Source: Diploptera punctata (taxonomy: Eukaryota > Arthropoda > Insecta > Blattodea > Blaberidae). From it: a stretch of DNA of 64,000 nucleotides. Each line of letters starts with the position of its first letter. The stretch's first letter is position 1. Below the pieces are notes generated by a model. That model was given only the letters and a program-made list of their open reading frames with translations. It was not told the origin of the DNA and did not search any database. The stretch lies in the NCBI GenBank assembly GCA_030220185.1, contig JASPKZ010003418.1, forward strand, positions 191,001-255,000. The letters are read 5' to 3'. Positions 33,971 to 45,700 of the stretch are shown here, in pieces. Made by a program: the position numbers and the translations under genes.

Positions 33971-34901
33971 AATATCCACCGGTGGTTAGGAAAGCGGAAA
34001 GTAAAACCGCGAGGGAAAAGACGTACGCACAGGTATAATATGGTCCAAGCGGATTAACAATGCTAGCAAAATTAACAACGGAAACCCTAGTGCACTAGAG
34101 GGAACAGAAGAATAAATGGGGAAATGTACATACACACGATTGTGCGATTGATAAGTAAAGCCAAGAGAGACAGATTGACCTAGGAAGGAAGATGACAAAC
34201 GAGAGGTTAAACATATAAGGTGGTGTAAATAAGTTTAAGCGACGATATAAGCAGTCTAAAGTAAATTAGGAACGACCGCAAATAATGTAATGTAAACGAA
34301 AAAGGGAAGAAAACCCTAGGATTCGGAAGCTGGAGATGACAAAAAGAGAGGTTAAACTCGTATGTAAGATAGAGAGAGAATCAGGGAATAATTTTATACC
34401 AAACGAAAATAATGTAAAGTTTTCATATTTTCAGTTAAATGACAGGGTGAAATACACCATTGTCAAAGAGAAAGCATGAGTAGAGGTACTACCTATTTCA
34501 GAACATAGGAAAGGAAATGAGATCTAGCTAACAAAAGGGAAGGAGTTATGAAATTTCAAATAGTGAAACGGTTTTAAGATCATAAATGGAACCTGTCGAC
34601 ATGATATAAGTTTAAAATACAGACATGATTATGAAAGATAAAACATGCTCGGCGTACACCCTAACCATATATAAAAAGCTAGGATAAAAATTAAACATAA
34701 TTAATAATCTACCATGGGAAAAATAAATAATGTAAGACTGTAAATGCTGAGTTACTGGCTAGTACCAGGATATGACGAACAGAATAGGAAATTCTCTGTG
34801 GATAAGTAAGGAACATGTAACAAAGGATATCGAGTTGAATTAGGAAGTGTTTAATCTAACGTAAGGATAGCCAGTATGGTGTAAACATGGAAAGACATAA
34901 A

Positions 34902-34909
<8 letters not shown>

Positions 34910-34952
<43 letters not shown>
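34910..34952. repeat. (TA)n microsatellite
   Basis: About 40 bases of TA repeats preceded by ACACACACA, within the gypsy 3' region. Confidence 0.95.
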
Positions 34953-34955
<3 letters not shown>

Positions 34956-35618
34956 GGGTACATAAAAAAATAATAAGACTGTGGTATAAAACGTCCCATC
35001 CAGGACATCTAGATGAAAGGGTGACAGATATTCAGGTTAACTAACTCTTGACGCGCTTTTAAAATAAGGCTTATATTAACTAAAATATAACTTACGGGTT
35101 AAAATTATGGAAATAAGATCAACAAATCTGTGTTATACGAACAATGAAGATTAAACAACCTGAATACCTGTCCACACTAGTACAGGCGAGGAAGCCTAAA
35201 CTAATAGACATGTAATGCTAGGATAAGGAAGTTATGAGTAGAACAGGGAAACTATGTACCAGTTATCGATTGCTCGATATTAGGGAAATGACGGATAGGT
35301 TAATTAAAATATCAAACGGGAGATATTCAAGTAAAACAAAACAAGAAAAACAATGAAAACATAATAAAGTAACTATGCATATCCATTATACTAAAGATTC
35401 TCAAACATAGGGAGGAGGAGAACCATGCCAGACAGGTAGATTAAGACTAGAGTTTGATTTCCACCTGAATAGTAATTAGTATGTCACTGAGAGAATCGAC
35501 CGAGGCTTTGGACAATTGCCCGGTTAAAAGTATACCCCAAGGTCCCCCCCCCAGTCAAATGTAACGGATCTAACCCATATGATTTAGACTACAGGTGCGA
35601 GAGACAACGAACAAGTTA

Positions 35619-35752
35619 CCAGGACTGCTGCACATCCATGCACATCTGGCGATGGAGATAACATCTATAGATAAGCTTCCAGGGCTGCTGCACATCCATA
35701 CACTTCTGACGACGAAGACAGCCTACATAAATAAGCTCCAGGGCTGCTGCCT
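35619..35752 (+). repeat. Tandem repeat, ~60-bp unit x 2.2
   Basis: CCAGG(A/G)CTGCTGC begins units at 35619, 35679 and 35738. The first two continue with CACATCCAT(G/A)CAC; the third is partial. Moderate divergence between units. Confidence 0.85.
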
Positions 35753-37125
35753 CAAGGGATCATGAGAGCTAATGAGAACGACCAGTCAAGCATGTACCCA
35801 CTACCCTTAGCAAACGTCAACCCAAATCCATCCTTGAATTATCCGATTTACAATAAACTACAGGAAAAACAAGGCAATAACCTACAAGATCAACAAACAA
35901 TTCCCTTCATACCTATCCTCTAGTTTTCCATGAAACCTAGTTAAAATGACTGAGTAACTGCCAGGAGATGACATAACTGAACTATTCCGAGGCCTAACTT
36001 AGCTGCAACAGCAAGGCGAACCTACAATCCCTGACAAACAGATCCCTCAAAGACCAGACATCACGTCTAATGGTTAAGGCAAAATATCATGGCGACCAAC
36101 ATGACACCGGTCCAACCAGCGGGAAGGACAGGCACTGACTCCATTCGCATATCGCAGCAGAGACTACAGTACACAAAAATAATAGTAACTTGAACCTGAA
36201 GGCTTAACATTCTCATTTAAAGCAAAAATTAAAAGAGAAGGTGAAAGACTAAGCGAGTATGTACACTAGTAGTAACTACGCAAAAAACAAACAATAGTGC
36301 AAAATAAATAATTTATCCATACCCGCGGGAAAGTGAAAGTGAACGCATGCAACGAGTGATAAATAAAGAATATTTTGGGGGAAGGGAACATAGAATAAGC
36401 AAGTGAAAATAATAATATGAACAGAGCTAGACAGACATGGAACATTGTTTTAAAGGAAGTGTTTATTTGTAGTATTGAGAGGGTATATTATTTATGCGTG
36501 CAAACCTATAAGTAAAATTATTCTCACCATGAACAGGAAATCCGAGGAAAATCGAAACTAATATTTATACCACGATGGGGCAAGGCATCCGGTTTATTTT
36601 TGGACTTAAAATACTATCCTGCAAAACTGGAGTGAGAATAATTTCCCTTTAGGTTATTTAACATTGTACCAATTTCTTTAGATTTTTTTGACATTGTAGT
36701 AACATGGAAAGTGGAAGCGGCCATCTTAATGTGACGTCGGGTACGTAAAGTTGCGACCCAATGCTAAAGCGCTAATGCAGCAGGCTAGTTACTTACTCAA
36801 AAGACTGATGGCTAACAAGAATGTAGGCCTACAGGGTAGGGACCTCTGACAGGGCTTCACTATTACTAAAATAAGGACACTTTTACCTACCAAGGTAAGG
36901 TCAGGAATTAGTCGCGAAAAGTAAAAATAATAAATTTTGTGACAAGCTAAGCCACGGTTATGTGGTTAGGAGGCGAGCCCTACTTACGTAATCATGACGC
37001 CCGCCAAAGTCACTAAATGAGAACAAGGGAAAATGAGCGCACCAAATTCCCGGAAGACGAGGGACAGCCCTAATGTCGGAATATTCGGGCTTTCACCCCT
37101 AATATTCCGTTCGGTAATGGGAGAG

Positions 37126-38119
37126 TGTAGAGATTAGGAGGTAAGGACGTCCTAAGGTCATAAGATACTAAAATAATAATTAATATATATATATGTAATG
37201 GTAAAAATCGCAATTTCAAGTCGTATTCATGAACTGGCCTAAATAAACCGGATATAGATAAGAATGTCAAAACTATATTGGAAACTAATGGAAAACACAT
37301 ACTCAGTAATCAGATTTGCCTTTGGCAATAAAGGTCTAAATTCACAACTCTATCAAAACAACATACAGTTAGAAGAGGGAAGGTTCTGGAAACTTTCAGA
37401 TTGGAGATAGTGGCCCTAGGCTAGGAAAGTTGGTTTTTCATAATTAATTTGGTACGTGAAAGTAGTGGAAAATGGATATTTAAACTAGGCAGTTAGGCCC
37501 TAAGTGAGAAGAAGGTGAGATACACTGAAGCGCTACTAGTCTGAGCATGGACTCTATCTTCTTATGTAAGTGACATACTAATTACAAAGTTTTATGGTGG
37601 AAAGGCACATGATCATTTAGTTATCATGATAAATTAGATTATAGAACTTAGGTTCTTAGAAAGGATACATATCTAACTTGAAATAATTGCTGATGTTCTA
37701 TTAGACTTGAGTTAAATAGGGAACGTAATTCTCTTCATTAAATAATTACTTAGAAAATAAAGTTTTAGTTAGGTCAGTAAATTAACTGATCTCTCTGAGT
37801 CACATCTGGTATTATATGACTAATATTTCGCGACATTCCTAGAGTTTTCCATAGTTTCCATATGTTACTGGGTTGAGGTTTATATTTGTAAGTGCTTTAT
37901 CATTTATTCTGTAATTCTAAGAGTTTTTATATTTATTGGTATTTGTTTTTGTAAATAAAATTGGTTTGGTCTTATATTGCATTCCAAGCTTTCAGAGTCA
38001 TCACATTCCTGCCTCTGCTCGAGCCACTATTAATTTAATTAATATTAAAAGACAGAATATTTTATTATATAGGCCTTTTTTACGCTACCGAATTGTTAAC
38101 CCTAACCTAGTTTATAACA
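37126..38119 (+). repeat. 3' LTR of the gypsy element
   Basis: 994 bp, same TGTAG...AACA ends as the 5' copy. Differences include T for G at the GTAG(G/T)GG position, A/G in GGAAAG(A/G)CAC and C/T in GCCTC(C/T)GCTC. Immediately followed by the second CCCGG. Confidence 0.97.
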
Positions 38120-38384
38120 CCCGGAAACCTCAAAATGTCGACATGCTGAAATTAGTGATTGAGGAAGAAATTAGAGCTGTTCCTCTAAACATGTATCATA
38201 TCGCAATGAATGACTTCCCAAAGTGTTGCCAATTATGCTTGGATGTAAACGGCGAACAGTTTGAAGTAATACAGTGACTTGCTTAGTGTTGTTGTAAGTG
38301 ATTTGTTTTGTTCTATTGTTGTAACTTGAAGGATTCTCTTTCCAATGATAACATCATATTTCCTTTAATAATAATATTTTCGTC
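38120..38384 (+). mobile_element. Mariner-like element copy 1, 3' part
   Basis: Resumes the transposase interrupted at 25726. The coding end has E-E-E-I-R-A-V-P-L-N and a Leu/Cys-rich tail ending at the TGA at 38275. The non-coding end is shared with 52210-52300, giving the approximate right limit. Confidence 0.88.
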
Positions 38385-38930
38385 ACAAAATACAATCAAA
38401 CGTATAGCCATATTTCTGAATCACACTGTACTTGTTCTTTCAAAACATTGTATGAAGTCCATTTTTTTAACTCACTTTTAAATTTCTGTTTAATAGCTTC
38501 TCATAAACCTTGAATGACTGAATTTTTTTCTCAATGTCTTGCATTTCATTAATTGTCTCAGTCAGGAGTTAATTGATGTAGGTTATCTATTTTTTGTGAG
38601 AAAAAATCTCAAATTTACAGATATGTAAGATTACTTATTTGTAATTTGAAAAATTTCAGTTGATGCATCATACTTATGTAATTCACCAATTACTGATTTA
38701 AAATTTTCAAAATTATTGGCATAATAGACTACTGCTACTAACCATGTCTCCTAAAGGTTAATCCAGGGTCTAAGTGGGAGTGCAAGTCTATATTTTTTGC
38801 TATGAAGAAATATTTTCCTGTTGGAGCTTTAACAAACATTTTCTTTTTTTCCATTTGGAATTAATTTGTCCACTGAGAATACATTCCACATTAAATTATT
38901 TTCAGTCTGAACATCTTACCTCAATATTAA
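38385..38930. other. Gene-free stretch
   Basis: No coding or repeat signal recognised. Confidence 0.45.
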
Positions 38931-39142
38931 TAAGAATTAAATTAATCGTGATTATTTCATACCTCATACCTCTATATTTCTTTAAATACAGCACTGCAGT
39001 ATCGGCAATTTATCACCATCATCAGCTGTTTTCACGATTCAACGATGATGATGGTGATAAGAAATTGCCGATACTGCAGTGCTGTATTTAAAGAAATATA
39101 GAAGTATGAGGTATGAAATAATCATGATTAATTTAATTCTTA
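38931..39142. repeat. Large foldback (93-96 bp arms, ~23-bp loop)
   Basis: Arms 38931-39023 and 39047-39142 are nearly perfect inverted copies; GCACTGCAGTATCGGCAAT in one arm is matched by its complement in the other. The outer part of the right arm has GTATGAGGTATG and, downstream, ACCTCATAATG: the Penelope-type 3' terminus also seen at 50667-51972. Two head-to-head 3' ends are the likely origin. Confidence 0.93.
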
Positions 39143-39559
39143 TGAATTTGAACCTCATAATGTCAAAAATTCCCAAATTTAATATATAAACTCAATATTA
39201 ATGTTGATTTGTTCTTGGACATGATTCAAAATTCTGTTTTATTGTCAGCTTTTCCAGTCTGGAAATAATTTAATTTAAAATAACCTCAAAATATCACTTC
39301 CTAAAATTAAAATATTACATTTCACATACCTGGTCACATACTGTGTGTAAACCATGTGCTATGTAAGTTACATGTACCACACAAGGGAAGTCAGAAGTCT
39401 CTCCGTGGGTCTGTAGAAGAGACTTGTGGAAACACATATATCAGAGGAAAGAGTATATTTCCAAGTTTTGTTACATACTTGTTGACGAAGCATAACTTGT
39501 AAAATTTATCGCTAGAGGGCAGTCTTACAAGTTGATGAAGCAAGGCATTCACGAGTGCA
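39143..39559. other. Gene-free stretch
   Basis: Contains the outer stem partner ACCTCATA near 39153; otherwise nothing recognised. Confidence 0.45.
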
Positions 39560-39925
39560 AAGATGGTGTTTTGTGTGCTGCTGTTTGCTAAATGTGAGTC
39601 TATCGTGATAGTTCAACGCTAATTTCGTACAAAATACCACAAAGGTACACCTACAGGCAAAACAATTTGTACATGGTACAACAATTTTGAACTGACTAGA
39701 TGGAGCTCCACCTGATCTTCATCATAATATCTGCAGGATACAGTTCCTCATCATTGGATTGGATATATTTTTCAAAATTAATTTATTCTTCATCTACTTC
39801 CTTGGGCTCCAAGGTCACCTGACCTAACCCCATATGATTTTTTCTTATGAAGTTATATTAAAAGATAACGTGTTCATCCCCCATGCCCCTCGATTTAGCA
39901 GAGCTGCAACAAAGGATTGAGCCTC
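39560..39925 (+). pseudogene. Internally deleted mariner-type transposase (DUF4817-like N-terminus)
   Basis: The start reads M-V-F-C-V-L-L-F-A-K and, after a stop, P-T-G-K-T-I-C-T-W-Y. This is the helix-turn-helix region of a common insect mariner-like family. It then jumps to W-A-P-R-S-P-D-L-T-P-Y-D-F-F-L, the segment around the third catalytic Asp, and continues to L-A-E-L-Q-Q-R-I. Most of the catalytic domain is deleted, so it is only a relic. Confidence 0.75.
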
Positions 39926-40144
39926 TAACTGAAATGAGTACCAGATGCTTGTTTATGGACCTTCATACAGAGATAAGTACCCGGCTTACATCAAGTAGTC
40001 TACAAAAAATCAGTAGTCTAGAAAAAGTGGGACCTTCACCTCCTAATATCCCAAGGAGCTCCTAAGGTCTGTAGTGGACCACTTTACCTTTTAGATACTG
40101 AGTGAATAGTAGACCTTTCCATAATGTAAGGGTATCATCAATTG

Positions 40145-40188
<44 letters not shown>

Positions 40189-40653
40189 GAAATTTACTGT
40201 TGTGGTCCTGTACTATAGCGTAAATCGGAAATAACTTTGTAGGGCCTTCATATATACTGAATTTTGCGACATTATTATTAAAAATGAAGAGATTTGAAAA
40301 TAGATTCAATTTGACAGACAAGCTAATCTACAAAAAAAAAAGGTGAATTTATTTTTCTAAGAAATCCTTTATCAAGTTATAAATATAAGAAAAATGTCAG
40401 AGGCCGCAAAAATAAATGCAAATATAAAATTATTTTAACTTGTTACTCAGGGCCGTAATCGATTTATATAAGCACTAATATAAACTTTGAAGTCTCTAAA
40501 AAAAATTATATAAACGGTAAATAGTTAATGTAAACACAAAGATCATAATAACTGTTTAAAGCAGGTGCATGTAGCTAGCGTATACATCACATTGCTCTGC
40601 ATCTGGTGAAGAATTCAACCTGCGTTCATGTCACGTCCCTCCATGCTGACAGG
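39921..40653 (+). repeat. ~730-bp repeat ending at TTAA, copy 1
   Basis: Matches 57288-58002 from CCTCTAACTGAAATGAGTACC to GCTGAC(A/G)GG just before TTAA (40654-40657). The first ~170 bp looks like a SINE body (GAGTACCAG, GTACTCGGCTTA-type phrases). A (TA)n tract lies at 40146-40187. The right flank after TTAA rejoins sequence that is uninterrupted in the right arm of the large inverted repeat, so the right end behaves like a piggyBac-type junction. Confidence 0.65.
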
Positions 40654-40894
40654 TTAAAGTATAAATAATGAGTTACACTATGAACCTTCATTGAGATTTC
40701 AAAAAAGTTCAATATTTAAATTCAAATATTTTATACCTTATCTCATATCCAATGAAATCATATAACGAAAAACAGGAAAAAGTCTTTAAATTATTATATT
40801 GTCACCATTGATTTATTTTCCCTAAGAATATTAAACCATTATAGAGTCCCTGGCCTCCAAAATATTCATTCCAACCCCCATCAAAAGATTTTCT

Positions 40895-41345
40895 TCTAAT
40901 AATACCGGTTTCGAAACATAGACAGCTTAATCTTCAGTAATTTCTTGACGACTGACATTATGTTAATCAGGAGAACTGGTTCTTCCTCCCTCTGTTGGTG
41001 GACAGATGAACCTCTGGATCAAATCAGAATCAGGGGGAATTTTGAAGTTCATAATTTTTTCTTTCAAACAAATAGAAAAATAAAAAGAAGTCACAGTTTG
41101 GGAAAAAATCCACATTAAAAAAAACAAGAAAGAAAAACTTATGAACTTCGAAATTCCCACTGACTCTGATTTGATCCAGAGGTTCATCGGTCCTCCTACA
41201 AAGGGAGGAAGAAGCAGTTCTCCTGATTGACATAACATCAGTTGACAAGAAAATACTGAAGATGAAGCTACCCAAGCTTCAAAACCAGTATAATTAGAAG
41301 ACTGGATATGAAGTGAGGTATGAAACAATTTAATTTAAATCTTAA
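40895..41345. repeat. Penelope-type foldback (inverted 3' termini)
   Basis: Arms about 40895-41065 and 41140-41325 are inverted copies around a ~70-bp centre. Each can be read outward as F-E-I-P-x-D-S-D-L-I-Q-R-F-I followed by a GGAGGAAGAA block. This is comparable to the C-terminal coding end of the Penelope-like ORF at 50783. The right terminus has the stem variant TATGAAGT ... ACTTCATA. The central TTAA at about 41115 is the site filled by piggyBac element C in the other arm. Confidence 0.85.
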
Positions 41346-42393
41346 ATTAAACTTCATAGTTATTTTTTCCTGTATAAGTTCAAAAAAAAGTTGTTTTGCC
41401 AAAGTAGTAGGCAGGTTCAATTTCAGCAGATGTTGCAGTCAGCTATAAGCCAGCTTCATTGGCTCAACGAACATGCTCTGCTCTTTATCAATTGTACAGA
41501 AGCCAACTTAGTTGTCTCAGTGAACTTGCTGTCTTTACCGATTGTTCAGAAGTGAAACAATCAATAAAATAAATAGAATATCTTTGTTCATGAAGAACAC
41601 TATATAGTGCAAAGAGTATGAGCATCAACATAAATTGCATGGTGGGAATTGTTGTCATGACCAGTTCTGTTATCACCAAGCCTCCATGTTTGATTTTATG
41701 ATGATTGACATGATGTGGCTTAAATAGCAGGAAAATAAAATTTCATTCTTGTAAAATTGAGGATTCAATTACATTGTGAATATAGGAAAACTGAAGGAAC
41801 CTTTGAAGAATATTGCGGAATGTAAAAGTGAGATATTACTGTAAAATGGTGCAGATGGGCCACTTGCAATAGCAACTTTTGTGGTGAAATGAGTCAAATG
41901 CCTCTTCACCTATATTATAATTACATAACAGCACAATTATTTAATTTTATTCATTTATTATCTTTCTCTGACAAAGAATATCTATTTTACTCCAGCTTCT
42001 TGAGGAAAATGAGTGCTCTTCAGGCTCCTGATAGATCACATTGTGTCCACATTCCTACCGCAGTGAACTGAACTAAAATGTAATGGGTTATATATTTGAC
42101 ACTTAACAATTTTGGAAAATTCCTTTCTTCTTCTCATGGTTGCTATGGCAATCATGATGTCTGATATTCGGCACATCCAGACTTTTAAAATTCTCACTTG
42201 GAATGTTTTAGTGAAACACGTCAGCAGATAATTTGGATCTGTGTTGATTAGAGTGTTTTGATTTAGAACATTGTCTTTAATTGGTGCCACAGTATCTACA
42301 ATTTAAATTTTGCTTTAGTTTTGACTTAGTGGTGAGCAGTTTTGTAACATGTGTAGCTTTTTTGTGGGGTGAAAATTGTTGTTGTTGTTGTTT

Positions 42394-43769
42394 TCAAATG
42401 CTGGGCCTTGGCACCGAAGCCATTAGCGTTCTTGCTCTCCAATACTTCTCTATGGTGGATTCAACAGGTAATACTTCACAGGTTTGTAGGTATTCTTCAT
42501 TCATTTCTTCGTCTTTATTGCATAGAGGACAATTTGGATTCGTGTAGATTCCTATTTTATATAAATGTTTGGCCAAATAGTCATGTTCTGTAAGAAGTCT
42601 AAATTTTGCTACTGTAGTATTACGTGGAATTTCTGGAATAATATCTGGCTTCTTTACTAAAATATTCCATTTTTTGTCTTTGGCTTTATTACATAGGTCT
42701 TGGTTTTGTTTGATTTTATATTTGTTTTTAATTATTCTTTTTCATCATCATCATCATCATGAACAAATTCGTTTTAGGCCATGTGGCCTGTACGGTAAAC
42801 CTAGCGAAGATGGTCTTGATCTTTCCACCGATGTTTTGGTCTTCCTTGGTCCCTATGTCCAGTTGGGGGTGTAAGAGGTAGTGATGTGCATTCTATAACC
42901 TCTCCTACCTAATTCTCAACCTCACCTGCACGTGGTACACCCTGCTTTTAACTAACGAGGTAATGGGGACCGAGTCACGGCGGTATAACCGTTCCATCGA
43001 ATATGGAGGAAATTCCATATTTTGAACGCCTGACTAGAGGCTATAAGGTAGCAGCCCTACCACTAGTCTTGCTCTGTGGATGGCTGGTAACCAACCCAGG
43101 GGACTTCCTACTACTCAAAGAAACTTAAGCAAAGACTGGAATTATTCTTTTTATGGATGTGAAAGGTAAGCTTTTAGTAGTATTCTGAATTAAATTGGAG
43201 CCTTTTTTGGCAAGAAAATCAGCAGTGTCATTTCCAGCAATTCCACAATGTGCAGGTATCCATTGCAATTGAATTCTTTTCTGTAGTTTTTGGAGTTGTT
43301 GAATCATTTTGTAGCACTCTTTAATTTGTATTGACTTCATTTAGTGTGAATTTATTGCATATATTGCTGCCTTAGAATCAGAGAGTATGACAGCATTTTG
43401 AAATTTATTTATTCTGTATAGTAATTGTTGGAGTGAAATATGAATGGCCGTTACTTCCGCATCAAAATTTGTTGTGTGGTATCCTGCTGGTTGATAAAAT
43501 GAAAATAATGCACATGTAATTCCTGATCCTGAGTTGTTATCAATAGTAGATCCATCTGTGTAGACATGTAACCATTCTTCTGGTGGATATCTCTTATTCA
43601 CAGCTTCTAATGCTAGAGCATTTAGTACAGGCGTGGGAGTTTCAGATTTTGTAACTGGTTCTTCTAGATTTAGCGGAATGTTAATTGGTTCAAAAGTACG
43701 AGGGTTATCTCTGATCAAAATATTTTCTTTACATTTAGGAAGATTCAAATCTGTTTTTATTTCCGTTAC
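42394..43769 (-). pseudogene. LINE ORF2: RNase H and C-terminal cysteine motif
   Basis: RNase H has H-V-Y-T-D-G-S (first catalytic Asp), N-F-D-A-E-V-T (Glu), L-S-D-S-K-A-A (Asp) and I-P-A-H-C-G-I-A-G-N-D. An in-frame stop at 43341-43343 interrupts it. Beyond the inserted repeat at 42743-43139 the frame ends with the C-P-L-C...L-Q-T-C motif, where the His is changed, and Y-W-R-A-R. Homologous to 10109-10715. Confidence 0.92.
42743..43139 (-). mobile_element. 397-bp LINE-mobilised repeat with 13-bp target duplication
   Basis: Flanked by AATTATTCTTTTT (42730-42742 and 43140-43152), inside the LINE. On the minus strand it ends with (ATG)n at 42743-42760. Before the tail it can be read G-R-P-K-H-R-W-K-D-Q, like an RTE-type LINE coding end. 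It may be a LINE 3' fragment or a SINE that borrowed such a tail. Confidence 0.88.
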
Positions 43770-43780
43770 TTTGGACAAGA

Positions 43781-44128
43781 GTCCCGCGCCGTAGCCGAGT
43801 GGTTAAGGTAGGAAGCCTTGGAGCAGAGCTACGGGACTTGCGCTGGTTCGAATCTCCATGGGGGAAGAAATTTTCTCATGGTATTTCGGCCAGTATGGGA
43901 CTGGTGCCCACCCAGCATCGTGAGGCATTTGGGTAGCTACAATAAGTAGTGGCTCCAGGTTGAGGAAACCAGCTTTAACGGCTGAGGGACTCGATATGCT
44001 GACCACATGTCACCCCTACACTGGCTGATGATCATCTACCTCTGTGATTGACACATGTGGATGTGAGGGGTCAGCAGCCGGCAGGTAGGCTAAGGGCCTT
44101 CTAGGCCTGTCGCGCCAGGAGTTTTTTT
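43781..44128 (+). mobile_element. tRNA-derived SINE (family 1) with 11-bp target duplication
   Basis: Begins GTCCCGCGCCGTAGCCGAGT and ends in a poly-T tail (44121 onwards). Flanked by TTTGGACAAGA (43770-43780 and 44129-44139). A box TAGCCGAGTGG and B box GGTTCGAATC are intact. About 90% like the copy at 2095. Inserted in the opposite orientation to the LINE reading frame, which it splits. Confidence 0.96.
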
Positions 44129-44139
44129 TTTGGACAAGA

Positions 44140-45700
44140 AACTTGTTTGTGTTTTCAACTTGGTTGTAACTGTCTTTTTTCCCATTTTGTTGTTGTTAAT
44201 CGTAACATTTTCTCATGTTGTGTTATTGCCTGTTCCTCTAAAGTTAAGCATATTGGAGGGTTCTGAGTTAGTGCTTGCATTGCTGCGATTGTAGTTGATT
44301 TTGCTGCGCCGGTTATAAGTCGTAAAGTCTGATTTTGGCATACTTCTATGCGATTCAGGTTCGAGTTATTTGCTGTGATTATTACCTCCCCATTGTATAG
44401 TAGTATTGGCTTGATGAATGTTTTGTATGTGGTGTTCAGAGTCTGGCGATTACTACTCCACTTTGCTCCGGCTAATCTTTTTAAGATTGAGAATCTTTTC
44501 GTTGCTTTGTTTACTACTGCTTCAATATGTTTTCTCCATGATAATTTTGAATCAAAAATTGTCCCTAGATATTTTGTTTCATTTGTTTGTCTCAGATTTG
44601 TTTTCTTGAACTGTAGATTTAGTTTTGGGATTTTTTTCTTCAAGCTAAATATTTGAAACATTGTTTTGTCTGTATTAATGGCCATTAAATTGTTGTGGGT
44701 CCACTTTTCTAGTAGGTTAAGAGCCTTTTCCATAGATGATTTAGATTTTTCTATTTGTGAGGAAGATGTCCACATAATCATGTCATCTGCAAAAAGAGCT
44801 GTCTTTATATCTGTGTTTGATATAGCTGGTGGCAGATCGTTGATGTAGATGTTGAACAGGGTTGTACTTAGTACTGCACCTTGAGGGAGGCCCATTTTTA
44901 TATGTCGGAATTTGGAAGTACTGTCATTGTATTTTGTAGCACAGAAACGTTGTGAAAGGAACTGGGTGATCCAGTTTAACATATTGTTTTGAATGCCTAG
45001 TTTTGTGAGTTTTTCAAGTAATTTATATCTCCAAACTGAGTCATATGCTTTTTCAAAATCAATGAAAACTGTTAGCGTATCTTGATTTTTGTTGAAAGAT
45101 TCTTTGACATCTTGAGAAAGTTGAATTGTATTTTCTTTTGTAGATAGATGTTGCCTGAATCCTGTTTGTGCTGTTGTTAGTATGTTTTTACTTTCGAAGA
45201 ACCAATTTTAGTCTCGCTGAAATCATACGTTCTGCTGTTTTTGCAATGACACTTGTTAAAGACATTGGTCTGTAATTATTTATATCATCAGCTGTCTTGT
45301 CTTTTTTTAAAATAGGGATAATTATTGCTTTTTTCCACTCTGTAGGTACAGTAGAGGTCCATGATAGGTTAAATAATTTCAGTAGTGTATTCCTTCCCTT
45401 TTGGCCAAGATGTTTAAAAAATTCAACATGTATTTTATCTGGATCAGGAGATTTGTTGTCTTGTAACTTGTGTATTGCAGAATTTAGTTCCCATATGGTA
45501 AATTCTTTGCCGAATATATCATTCTTTTGTTCTTGATGCTTCTTAAAAGTCTTGAGATCTTTTTTAATTTGCCTTTGCTTCTTTTTAGCTTTAGGAGGGA
45601 GTTTGTGTTGAGAGCTGTAGTGTTTATTAAAAGCTTCAGCGATAGAGTTGTTGGAAGTAAGTGTTTTCTCATTAAATTTGAGTGGTTCTTTCTTTGTATC
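44140..45700 (-). pseudogene. LINE ORF2: reverse transcriptase
   Basis: The upstream part (about 45700-45188) has N-K-S-P-D-P-D, W-K-K-A-I-I-I-P-I and N-N-Y-R-P-M-S-L-T, the first fingers motifs. After a frame change at about 45190-44980 the second part has L-P-Q-G-A-V-L-S and the catalytic F-A-D-D-M. The end includes the thumb and connection up to the SINE. The ATG at 45880 lies in flanking DNA; LINE sequence begins at about 45710. At least one frameshift plus insertions disable it. Confidence 0.92.

Larger units (their letters stand above)
32768..37125 (+). other. Long non-coding 3' region of the gypsy element
   Basis: 4.36 kb between the integrase stop and the 3' LTR without any ORF of note. 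It contains two tandem repeats (33494-33970 and 35619-35752), a (TA)n tract and purine-rich sequence, but no envelope gene. The short GGGAGAG just before 37126 is a weak candidate polypurine tract. Confidence 0.85.
25727..38119 (+). mobile_element. Ty3/gypsy LTR retrotransposon, 12.4 kb
   Basis: Complete insertion with two ~1-kb LTRs, a 5-bp target duplication CCCGG (25722-25726 and 38120-38124), a primer-binding site, gag, a full pol order (protease, reverse transcriptase, RNase H, integrase) and a long non-coding 3' region. Several frameshifts make it non-autonomous as sequenced. LTRs begin TGTAG and end AACA. It sits inside a mariner transposase gene. No envelope-like ORF is present. Confidence 0.98.

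Noticed and set aside
32768..37125. Possible envelope gene in the gypsy element
   Set aside because: No ORF longer than ~75 codons, and none with a signal peptide, cleavage site or membrane anchor.
42036..42290. Matching short ORFs in both arms of the inverted duplication (also 54079-54294, 41889-42071, 54259-54441)
   Set aside because: They recur only because the arms are duplicates; composition is chance-like and no family was recognised.
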